From contig WHVY01000002.1 in assembly GCA_022266195.1 (NCBI GenBank), positions 10,741,001 to 10,805,000 on the forward strand: DNA of 64,000 nt. Reading direction: 5' to 3'. This document shows, one piece after another, positions 23,041-32,248 of the stretch. Within the stretch, counting starts at the first letter, position 1; every line of letters starts with the position of its first letter. Both the position numbers and the translations under genes were made by a program. This stretch comes from Tetranychus cinnabarinus (taxonomy: Eukaryota > Arthropoda > Arachnida > Trombidiformes > Tetranychidae). The notes beneath the pieces were generated by a model. The model was given only the letters and a program-made list of their open reading frames with translations. It made no database searches and had not been told where the DNA came from.

Positions 23041-26000
23041 TTTTTTACTTTGTTAAATTTTTCATTTACATTAGTCATAAACTAATTGTAAATCGATGTT
23101 TTATTTGAGGCGAGGCTCTTATTTTATTTTGAATTGGTTCTCTCACTTTATGTTTCTTTTACTAACATTGAAAAAAGAAATTATTCATCCAATGACTCAT
23201 TCCACAAAAATCATTAAATGTTTATTATATGTTATTAGTTCAATGTTTTGTCATATTGTCAACTTAAATTAATTTATTTTTTCTCCCTTTACAGTATCTT
23301 TCAAATTTTTGTTCGACCCAAAAGCTGTTATTCATCAAACTAATCAATCAGATTATTATACGAAGCACACGATCTCACTTCGATGGCAGTTAAAGCAAAC
23401 TTTATGAGCTGGTGATGAACATCATTCAAATGCATTATAATTCATAACCAATTGATGAAGTATCCGAGCTACAAATCAACCAACATTTCGATTATCAAGA
23501 TCTGCAATGATAATGGTTCCATCTTCTGTATTTTAATGTATTTCTCACCTTCCTTTTTCCTCTCTTTTATTTCCTTATTTATGTTCATCTCCTTTTTCTT
23601 GTTATTTATTTTATCGAACTTTATCGATCTGGAAACTTGATACCCACCCAAATATTGTTGTCCTTTCACCTCAAAGCACTTCTTTTAACTGTTCCTTTTC
23701 CCTTCTTTATCGCTTTCTATCTCAGTGGTAAAAAGATGATAGTGAATCAGTAGCTATCAAAATTTAACAAGTGAATCAAGATGAAATCAAATCAAAAAGT
23801 AAACGTTACAGCAATAAGGATCCCTAAAAAACTAAACAAATCTCTGTGTTAAGTTGAATTTTGAGAATGCCGCAAAATTTTATTGTAAGCTGCTAAAGAA
23901 GAGCATACTAAAGCAAAATCAATTGAAATTTTACGACTTGGCGTATTTTTTATCTGTAAATATTGAGAAGCTCAAGCTAAATGAAAATCATTGATTTTGT
24001 AAGCACCAAATAAAAAATCAATTTGAACAACCATCTATTTTGTGTTTATTTATCACAACAATTGTCGTCAACATTTTAAAACCTTTTGTTCATTCGTTAA
24101 AATTTATTGTTGAAAATTGATGACTAATCTGAATTGATTGTCAATCAAATTAAATTTTGCTCCATTTCATCAATAATATTTTTGCCTTTTTACAACAAAA
24201 AAAGACATGTCACGCTATCGTCATTTGACAAAATTAAATCAATACAAACACAAAATTTATGTTAAATTCATCCTTTGAACATAACAAATCGTTTAGCAAA
24301 CATCAGCTCTATTATTGACCCAATTTAATTATTCTTATTTACCCCAATTATTCAGGTGACAGGTTGCGGAATGACGGATTCAGCTTAAAAATCAGTTCAG
24401 GACCTGGCAATTGTAATTGGAAAACTGTACAGATTCTTTAAGAAAGACGGGATGGAAATGGTATTACAGATGAGAGTCCAAATGAGAAACGAATAATATA
24501 TCAAATGCTATTTGTGGGTTGGAGAATAGCTGAAGAAAAATGGCAAATTTTCCTAATGATGGAGTCAAAATTGTCACTAACTTGCTTATCAACATTGGGT
24601 GTCATATCAGTGTTAAGTTTCCTTAAGCATGTCTAACAATACAGCTGTAAAATTTCCCAAATCCATGGTTTATATTATCGAGTCCTACTTGTGGTCTCAT
24701 GTCTCTGATAGTTTAAATATGGCAAGGTAAAGAAGTCGCAGGAACATGAACAGAAACTAAAACTAAGAATGAAGACCACGAAATGTATCCTCGGGAATAA
24801 AAAGCTGATCAATATTGGACCAGGAGTTGTTTCCATATCAGGAGAATGTAAAACAAATCCTTGAGTTTTGGAATCAAAAGTTGCTTTGGTGTTTGAACCA
24901 ATAGCCGTTGAACTTATATAATTGTGTCATATATCATGACAGTATTTAAATAAACCATTTATCTGTTTCGTCGTGCTGAGCGGCTCAAATAAAGTCAGCT
25001 GTTCGAAGATTGGCAAAAAATATTTATCAACGAGATACTTATTCATACACAATGAAAAAGGATATTGTTCAATGGTTTCTGACTAATGTGCAGGCAAAGA
25101 CAATTAAACAGTCAGCACAAATCCTGTGTTCATTTATCACTGGCAGATCAATTTACTGAGAGATGAATTGGTAGACAAAAGATGTTATCTCTGTAATCTT
25201 GATGGAAATATGTTGATAGAGAAATATATTAAATTAATTCCAATTATCTTGTTGAAGTATGTTATGTGGTTAACCAATTCAGTTTATCGCGGATGCTTTG
25301 AGCTTTTTGTTTCAATTGCCTACTGATTTATAAGTTGTTTACATGATGCTGGATTATCATTAAAGAAGGGTTATTATTTTATCTAGCAGAAATTACCTTA
25401 AAATATCGAGATCAGTGAAAAAATTAGCGAAATAAACAATTCATTGTCATTGTTAGTGACATTAACATGCAAACCTGTTTTCAAGAATTACTCAAACACT
25501 TTTGAACCCAAAGAGTTATACTCTTTGTTTGAACCGGTATTGATGGATTGTTTACGCATTTCTCTTGAATCATATGTGACAGCTTAATGCCATTTTACAA
25601 CCAGTTAATAAAAATTTGCCTTTTTTATTCTTATTAAATAGTAATCATTACTACCGTGTTTCCGCACATTCTAGCACCGGGCTTAATAATGAAAATTTTC
25701 ACTTCTTAAGTCATGTTGACACTCATAATTTAGCTCTGTGTCTTAAAAATGATTAAAAAAAGCAAGAATCGATAACGAAAAGATATGTATCCAATGTAAT
25801 AAAAACCAGTTTTAAGTTCATTTTTAAGCCACAGTGCTAAATTATGAGTGTCAACAGAGCTTAAAAGTGAACTCACTCATTAACAAGCTCGGTGCTAGAA
25901 TGTGCGGAAACACGGTAATTAGTAATTACTTAGTAAAACATTGTTATCTTTAATTTATTACAACTGTGCTTTTCACCCAGATAAACACCATCATAGGTAG

Positions 26001-26371
26001 CTACAACGATGCTTCTGTTTTTCAATGAGACCCAATTTGTTATGAACTTGTGATTATTTGAATTTGTCTTCTATTGGCAAAACTATACAAATTGACATCA
26101 TTATTAATCAAATCATCATCTAGTTTGGTATATTTAATTTTATCAGTCATTTGCTGTTAATTGTACATTTGTGCTCATCCAAAGGTTTCTCAAAATCCAA
26201 CAATACGGATAGTCCAGCTGATCACATTCAATCCGTTTCTTGCCCTTTGGCTAACCTGCTAACTATTGATTGTTGATTAGTCAAGTGTCATTTGGTTAAT
26301 TAACCACTGATTTTTCAATTTATCTCTACAATTTTCACTAAACAGTCACAGTCCACTAGTCATTCAATTAA
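23041..26371. other. Gene-poor region upstream of PEPD
   Basis: About 3.3 kb without a convincing gene. Between 24360 and 25330 base composition is less AT-biased and several short frames occur (for example 25126-25326), all broken by stops, which could be remnants of an old mobile element I cannot name. The only clear feature is the foldback element at 25654-25915. The PEPD promoter lies in the last few hundred bases. Confidence 0.4.
25654..25915. mobile_element. Foldback MITE with long terminal inverted repeats, TA target
   Basis: A 262 bp element whose ends are inverted copies: CCGTGTTTCCGCACATTCTA at the left and its reverse complement at the right. The outer ~31 bp pair with one mismatch. 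Weaker pairing continues for ~90-95 bp per arm, including the shared TGTTGACACTCATAATTTAG. It is flanked by TA on both sides (25652-25653 and 25916-25917), as for Tc1/mariner-type insertions. There is no coding capacity, so it is a non-autonomous element. Confidence 0.88.
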
Positions 26372-28596
26372 ATGTGAGTACTCATAGTTTGCTTTTTGTT
26401 ATTGCTTTTTTGGTAACCATTTTGCCATGTTATACTGAAAATACCTCTAATTTTGTGTGTCTTGTATTTTCAGGGAAGGTATTTTCACTCGTGGTATCCA
26501 CACCTTAGCAGTGAGTAACAAGCTTCACCAATTAAACCGTTCTCGGCTTGTCGAAAAACTAAGGCAAGTAACCTCATCGAAAGAAAAGTCAGTTGTTATC
26601 CTTCAAGGCGGAAAATACGAAACTCGTCATTGTAGTAAGTAAATCTATGAAGATATCTGATATCATTGAAGAGGTTATGAAGATTTTATTGACATTTTAT
26701 TTTCTTTGCTTGTTACCTATTTGCAGCTGATCATGAACCCATTTTTCGACAAGAATCTTATTTCCACTGGACTTTTGGCGTTGAAGAGCCTGATTATTAT
26801 GGAGCAATAGAGGTTGATTCAGGGAAAAGTCATTTATTTGCACCGAGATTACCGGAAAGTTATGCTGTGTGGATGGGTAAATTGAAAACACCTGAAGACC
26901 TGAAAGCTAGATATGGTGTTGATCAGGTTCATTATGCTGATACAGTAAGTATTTAATTAGATTCACATCGATTGGCGGTCCGCATATAGATTTGAATACT
27001 GTTGACATCGATTACAAAACCTAAATATTTGTCTAGCTCTTGTAGACAGGAAAAAATTATCCTTATACCAATGTCACTGAGATGCATCTAATTGCTTTAA
27101 TACAACTCAAGATGGTAAACATAACTTTACTCTTTTATTGAAGAAATGATTCAAGATTATTTCATGTATGAATTGACATGTGATAAAAGGGTAAAGAAAG
27201 CAGAAGATGAAAAATAAACAAACTGTAAATTGTATGCTTCAAAGTTAACTAGAGCTTGAGTAAATTCTTCATAATTTAATTATTATCAGAATATAATTGA
27301 ACGACATTTTATCAAGATGCCTCAAGATGAATTCAAAGATATGAACCAACATAATAATTAATGATCATTTCTCTTTTCTGATTTATTGAACAGATTAAAC
27401 AAGTTTTGGCCAATTTGAAACCTGATTGTTTGTTAATATTACATGGAACCAACAGTGATTCAGGAAAAACATGCACAAAAACATCATTTGATGGTCTTAA
27501 TGAGTTCAATATAAATGATAAGATTCTTCATCCAATTATATCAGAATGTAGAGTTTTTAAAACACCTTTGGAACTAGAAGTAATGCGATATGCTAATAAA
27601 ATAAGCTCCGAAGCTCATAAAGATGTTATGAAAAAAGTTCGCTCAGGAATGAAAGAATATCAACTTGAAAGTTTATTTCGGCATTATTGTTATTACAATG
27701 GTGGAGCTCGACTCCTTTCATATACTTGTATCTGTGGATCTGGAATAAACAGTTCGGTTCTTCATTATGGTCATGCTGGAGCTCCAAACGATAGAACCTT
27801 AAAAAATGGCGAATTGTGTCTCAATGACATGGGTTGTGAATATTATTGCTATGGAGCCGATATAACATGTACTTTTCCCATTTCTGGTGTTTTTACGGAG
27901 AACCAAAAAATCATTTACAATGCTGTTTTAGCATCAAGTCGATCTGTGATGGATAATGTTAAGCCCGGTGTTAGCTGGGTTGATATGCATTTGTTGGCTG
28001 ATCGTGTGCATCTTGAACATTTACTTAAAGCTGGGTTGGTCAAGGGAAATATCGATGAAATGATGGAGCAACGGTTAGGAGCTGTTTTCATGCCTCATGG
28101 ATTGGGTCATTTCTTGGGAATCGATACCCACGATGTTGGTGGTTACTTGGAACATACACCAGAAAGAAGATCAGAAGAAGGGTTGAAATCCTTACGGACT
28201 GCTCGCAAATTAGAGGCTGGAATGGTTCTCACAATTGAACCTGGAATCTATTTTATTGGTGTTCTACTTGACAAGGCTTTGTCTGATCCGATTAAATCCA
28301 AATTTTTAAATGCTGATAAAATTGATCAATTCAGAAATTTTGGTGGAGTAAGTTGATCTTTTGGAGAAAAATCTATTTCCATTTGTTATGATGATATTGT
28401 TAAACCAATGATTAATTTAATTGATTTATTTTTGGTTTAGGTTCGAATAGAGGATAATATAGTTGTCACTGAAACTGGAATGGAGCTGTTAACAAATGTT
28501 CCCAGAACAATTGAAGATATTGAAGCTTTAATGGCAGAAGGAAAAAATTTAGATATCAAATTTCCTCAACAAAAGATATCTGTTAACAGTAATTAA
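26372..28596 (+). CDS. PEPD: Xaa-Pro dipeptidase (prolidase), start codon split by an intron
   Basis: Cytosolic prolidase cleaves Xaa-Pro dipeptides and recycles proline. Exons are 26372-26373 (AT only), 26474-26634, 26727-26944, 27394-28347 and 28441-28596, giving 496 aa (human 493). The N-terminal domain is followed by the pita-bread metallopeptidase fold. All five dimetal ligands are present: D272 (LNDMG), D283 (GADIT), H366 (HGLGHFLG), E409 (TIEPGIYF) and E449 (VRIEDN). Substrate-site blocks such as CICGSG, LHYGHAGAPND and THDVGGY are intact. The start is unusual: exon 1 ends in AAT|GTGAGT and exon 2 begins CAG|GGAAGG, so splicing creates ATG GAA GGT; a TAA lies immediately upstream in frame. 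The gene converges on the PAT1-like gene. Confidence 0.93.
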
Positions 28597-28768
28597 GGCT
28601 GAAGTCTTATGATCAATTCTAATTATAAAAGTTGTTTTGTAAGTTTCCAATGAAGAACTCAATCATTTTATAGTTTTTAGCAGAAAATGTTTTAATTTGA
28701 CTTGATAGCGATGTTTTTATACTTAAACTATTTCATGTATTTCATTTTCAATTTACTCATCTGATGTT

Positions 28769-28774
28769 AATAAA
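28769..28774 (+). terminator. Poly(A) signal of PEPD
   Basis: AATAAA in GTTAATAAAGTAAATTG, 173 bp after the PEPD stop codon, in the 354 bp gap before the stop codon of the convergent PAT1-like gene. Confidence 0.55.
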
Positions 28775-28950
28775 GTAAATTGAAATGAATGTGAAATGTT
28801 GCTTACAAATTGACGAAAAAGAAAATCAAACCAATGTTCTGCTTGATCTTTAGTTGTAACATCGCAAAATGTTAACAAGAACATTGACAAAAAGAATGGC
28901 CGGTAGAGATAACTTTCGCGCAACAGGTTGATTGAAAGCTATGAAATCAA

Positions 28951-31347
28951 TTAATTTAAAAACGATGTACTGTTCAGTTTGCGAGAAAGTAAGTCTATCT
29001 CTGGAAGTTGAGACTCTTTCAGTAAGGCAATGACATCTGTAAGAATTTCTTTGAAATCTAGATGATGGAGGCCTTTATCTCGATAATTAGTCACATAGTG
29101 ACTGTTATTGCTATCTAAAAGGCTTTTAACGATAGCAGCTTTTTGTTTTGAATCGGAAAGAACTTGAAGTGATCTTACAATTAAAGCGATGCCTTTCCTT
29201 ATACTGGCTATCTTCTGATTAATGTTTTCACTTTGTTCATCATAAACGCCCCTGAAAAGTTGGTTGCAAAGATCGGATCGCCTGTTAGCATGAGGCACTC
29301 GTTGAAATTCTGGAAGGGCACCCATCTTTTTATCCTCTTCATCTATTTCCAGCATAAGTGCATAGAGCTGTTCAATATCCAATAAAAGGCGACGGAACGC
29401 ATTCAATTCTGCTCGTCCGATTGGTGTCATTGGTCTGTCTTGGCTTGGATCAACAATTTCGGTTGGATGCTTTGGATCAACATCTAACAACTTTCGAGGA
29501 CACTTTACATCAATGACTCGAATTTTTCCCAGACATCCTTCAAATTGTACCAGCACATATTCGACTTTTGTACTATCGTCAATTTTTCTTTCCGGAATAA
29601 TTAAAGCAGGAATTTTTGATCCATTGTCTCCTTTTTTAGCTTTAGCAGCAGTTGCCAATTGTTTTGTTTTAAAAGATACGAAATAAAAATCTTCTTTATA
29701 AGGGTTTGTGAAATTTAATGCACTATTTTGAATTTTTATCAGCCATTCTTTATTGCTTTGAGTCATTAAGCCAGCGTACTCATCGTCGTTGGAACTTCTA
29801 TCGTGATGCTGGTAAGGTGTACCTGGTCGAGGATAAAACTGTCGGCGTTGATGAGCGAATCGTTGATGAAGCTGATGTAAGTGTTGCATTTGATGATGTT
29901 GAATGAACGATGGATTGGGAATAGGTCCAGGTAAGAATGGCACAAATGGGGGACGAGGTATGACCGTAGGTACAAATTGTTGAATAAGAGGTCTATTTCC
30001 AGGCATAAATAGACTGCTGAACAATGGTTTAGGGTTGATCGTTTCATTTGATGGAGGTACTATAGTTGAACTAACGAGTGGCTGGACTGGTTCGGGTAAA
30101 ACTCTCCTTTCTTGGTTATTATTTGTTAGATCTACACCAGGAAAAAATTTATTCAAATTATTGCCTTCATTTTGAACAGGTTTTGTTTCAATTTGGGTAT
30201 TATTAGGATTATCATTCAACAGATGTCTTTCTAATTCATCTAAGGTCATTGGTTTGAATGGCTTTCCAATAGAAACTGAATTTTTTGGGTCAACATCAGC
30301 TGATGGGCGGGAATTTACCGAGCTTGGTTTTCCATAACCGATTGAAGCTTGAGGCTGATTGTTTTGGTCATTCGAATTTACATTTGTAGAAGGCTGAATA
30401 TTAGGTATGAAACCGCCCATACTGAAGGGGCTCCAACCACTGTCATTTTTTTCATTTTTCAAATTACTTTCTGAAGCTTTTTTTGTAGATTTTTCTGTCG
30501 AAGTAGAATTTTTACGATTGACGTCAGAGTTCAACAGCATAGCTTCTAAATCTTCTGCTCTAACTGGTCTTTTTATAACAGGCCTGGAAGGAGAATTGTC
30601 ATCATTTTCAATTATTTGTCGCGGTTGATTTACTGAAGATGATTCAGCAGGTGCACACATAGATGAACTTACAACATTGGCCATCAAAATAGGTGACGTC
30701 ATTTGAATATTAGTGTTATCGTTATGATTAAGTTTTGTAGATGCAAGATCAGTATTCCAAATTGATTCTGTTGATCTAATTGGCGTATTATTGAAAGGAT
30801 TTTCCAATGAAGTTTTGCCGAAAAAATAGCTGTTTGAGCTCATTTTTTGTCTATCTGCTTCTGGAGGAATTGATCTGGATGATGTAGACAAATTGTGCAT
30901 TCCCTGTTCAATGGTTTGACAGTCCAGAACTTTACTAGAGTCGAAACAGGGAAGATTGTTTTGATTTAAAAATTGAGATGAAGATGAAGATGGAGGATGA
31001 GGGGAAGGTGATGCCGTCGTGTGTGGTTGATTATGCATGCCTGATAAGCCAGCAGGCGATTGGTATTGAGAAGGCCCAGAAATCAATGAGGCCATTTTTT
31101 CATGTTGATGTTCCCAATCTTCGTCGAAGGTTGCAGCTCCGAAAGTTTCATCATTAAGAGCATCAAAATCATCAGCATCTTCAGGAGCAATTGCAAGGTC
31201 GTTCGACAGGCGATTAATTAATTTTTGCCGCCTTTCTACCCAGGCCGGATCGGAACTAGAGTCATCTGAGTCCAATAAATAACCAGAAGATCCTTGTTGA
31301 GGATTATTGTGAAAGGTGTAGTAATCTACTTCATCAACTTTACTCAT
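28951..31347 (-). CDS. PATL1: PAT1-like decapping factor with SNAP29-derived N-terminus
   Basis: PAT1 proteins bridge deadenylation and decapping (Dcp2, Lsm1-7, DDX6) in P-bodies. This is one uninterrupted exon of 798 aa. Residues 1-44 match the SNAP29 N-terminus, 34 of 44 identical by eye. Residues ~58-90 carry the PAT1 N-terminal acidic motif (DALNDETFG...FDEDWEHQHEK), which in DDX6-binding PAT1 proteins sits at the very start. A long Asn/Pro/Ser/Gln-rich region follows. Next are the conserved YAGLMTQSNKEWLIKIQNSA / NPYKEDFYF and VQFEGCLGKI...CPRKLLDVD blocks, then the start of the C-terminal helical domain (LLLDIEQLYALMLEIDEEDK, IRKGIALIVRSLQVLS). The protein ends about 150-200 residues earlier than human PATL1 would, so the C-terminal domain is partial. 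Either a retrogene/paralogue with a captured promoter or the sole, remodelled PAT1. Confidence 0.9.
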   Translation of the reverse strand: MSKVDEVDYYTFHNNPQQGSSGYLLDSDDSSSDPAWVERRQKLINRLSNDLAIAPEDADDFDALNDETFGAATFDEDWEHQHEKMASLISGPSQYQSPAGLSGMHNQPHTTASPSPHPPSSSSSQFLNQNNLPCFDSSKVLDCQTIEQGMHNLSTSSRSIPPEADRQKMSSNSYFFGKTSLENPFNNTPIRSTESIWNTDLASTKLNHNDNTNIQMTSPILMANVVSSSMCAPAESSSVNQPRQIIENDDNSPSRPVIKRPVRAEDLEAMLLNSDVNRKNSTSTEKSTKKASESNLKNEKNDSGWSPFSMGGFIPNIQPSTNVNSNDQNNQPQASIGYGKPSSVNSRPSADVDPKNSVSIGKPFKPMTLDELERHLLNDNPNNTQIETKPVQNEGNNLNKFFPGVDLTNNNQERRVLPEPVQPLVSSTIVPPSNETINPKPLFSSLFMPGNRPLIQQFVPTVIPRPPFVPFLPGPIPNPSFIQHHQMQHLHQLHQRFAHQRRQFYPRPGTPYQHHDRSSNDDEYAGLMTQSNKEWLIKIQNSALNFTNPYKEDFYFVSFKTKQLATAAKAKKGDNGSKIPALIIPERKIDDSTKVEYVLVQFEGCLGKIRVIDVKCPRKLLDVDPKHPTEIVDPSQDRPMTPIGRAELNAFRRLLLDIEQLYALMLEIDEEDKKMGALPEFQRVPHANRRSDLCNQLFRGVYDEQSENINQKIASIRKGIALIVRSLQVLSDSKQKAAIVKSLLDSNNSHYVTNYRDKGLHHLDFKEILTDVIALLKESQLPEIDLLSRKLNSTSFLN

Positions 31348-31742
31348 TATGGTAGATAAAGAATTAAAATCACAATAGTGGAATAAACAGAATTATAACC
31401 AATTAAGAGCAAAGATAGGCACAGAAAATGGTTGGACAGTGCTTTAGATGACAATAAAATTTAAATGTTGAAGTACAATGGAACCTAGAAACCAAGAAAA
31501 TTTATAAACAAAATTCAAGTTAAAACGAAATGAAAATACACATGAAAATAAACAATCTGACAAAACGCAACTTACTTGTTAAGAAGGTCAGTGATAAATT
31601 TAAAAATCTCCTTTCAAATTGTTGAATACCAGTCACAATTGATGAAAAGATATCACAAGGAAAGTAGACTAGTAATGAAAAAGGCTGAAGATACTAAAAA
31701 TCGACAAAAAAGGACAATAAGCAAGTCAAATGGTCAAAAAAA
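31215..31742. repeat. Segmental duplication, copy 2 (PAT1-like head)
   Basis: Same orientation as copy 1 at 2650-3175 and about 28.5 kb away. The coding edge lies at the codons for ERRQ(K)L, after which the PAT1 sequence takes over in frame. Confidence 0.85.
31348..31742 (-). promoter_or_regulatory. PAT1-like leader and promoter, copied from SNAP29
   Basis: The minus strand repeats the SNAP29 upstream structure: a GTAAGT donor after 31576, a TTTCTAG acceptor before 31484 (91 bp leader intron) and the same leader exon up to the ATG. It lacks the extra GTGGAATAA unit seen in the SNAP29 leader. Similarity ends near 31742. Confidence 0.7.
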
Positions 31743-31797
31743 AAGTGCGTATCAAAACGAATGTTTTGTTTGTTTTGTTTACTTTTATTTTGCAAAA

Positions 31798-31856
31798 GTA
31801 TCGATACCTTACCTATCAAAAGTACTCGATATGAGTGAAAATGAGCGCCATCTTTG
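31798..31856. promoter_or_regulatory. DRE-like palindrome and YY1-like motif between PAT1-like and SCYL2
   Basis: GTATCGATAC at 31798-31807 contains TATCGATA, the DNA replication-related element bound by DREF in Drosophila. GCGCCATCTTT at about 31845-31855 resembles a YY1/Pho site. Both sit in the divergent gap between the two genes, outside the duplicated segment, and may serve SCYL2 or both genes. Function in this organism is inferred. Confidence 0.4.
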
Positions 31857-32152
31857 ATGGACACTTACAAATTTGTGAAAATATCCAATTTAATGACATG
31901 TCAATAGATGGAAGCAAAATGTGTATTGTTCGAGGTTTGGATGAAGTTCGAGTAGAACTGTTTGAGTTTAGAGAGGAAAGAGTCGAAAGTTTACTCAATT
32001 GTTGAACCTTTGTAACTTAAAAAGACAGAGAAAGAAAGTTTGCGAAAGAATGAAAAGAAAGGAATTTTGTAGAGACATCTTTCGGATTTAGTTACCGTTA
32101 GACTGTTGGATGTAATATTTCTTGTAGTAACTTCAACTCTTCATAGCTGTTG

Positions 32153-32248
32153 ATGCCTCCTGTTGAACTTTTTCATTCTGTCAATGGCTATCCTCTTGGT
32201 AAAGTGTTATGGATAAATGGCAGCAACCAAAATGTTTTCAAAATTTAA
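32153..32248 (+). promoter_or_regulatory. Upstream ORF overlapping the SCYL2 start
   Basis: ATG 32153 opens a 31-codon frame (MPPVELFHSVNGYPLGK...) that ends at TAA 32246-32248, overlapping the first codons of SCYL2 in another frame. If this region is transcribed leader, ribosomes starting here would bypass ATG 32217, so the uORF could dampen translation. A GTAAAG inside it could instead be a donor, giving a different first exon. Confidence 0.4.

Noticed and set aside
29718..30628. Frames on both strands inside the PAT1-like exon
   Set aside because: Shadows of the long conserved frame on the minus strand.
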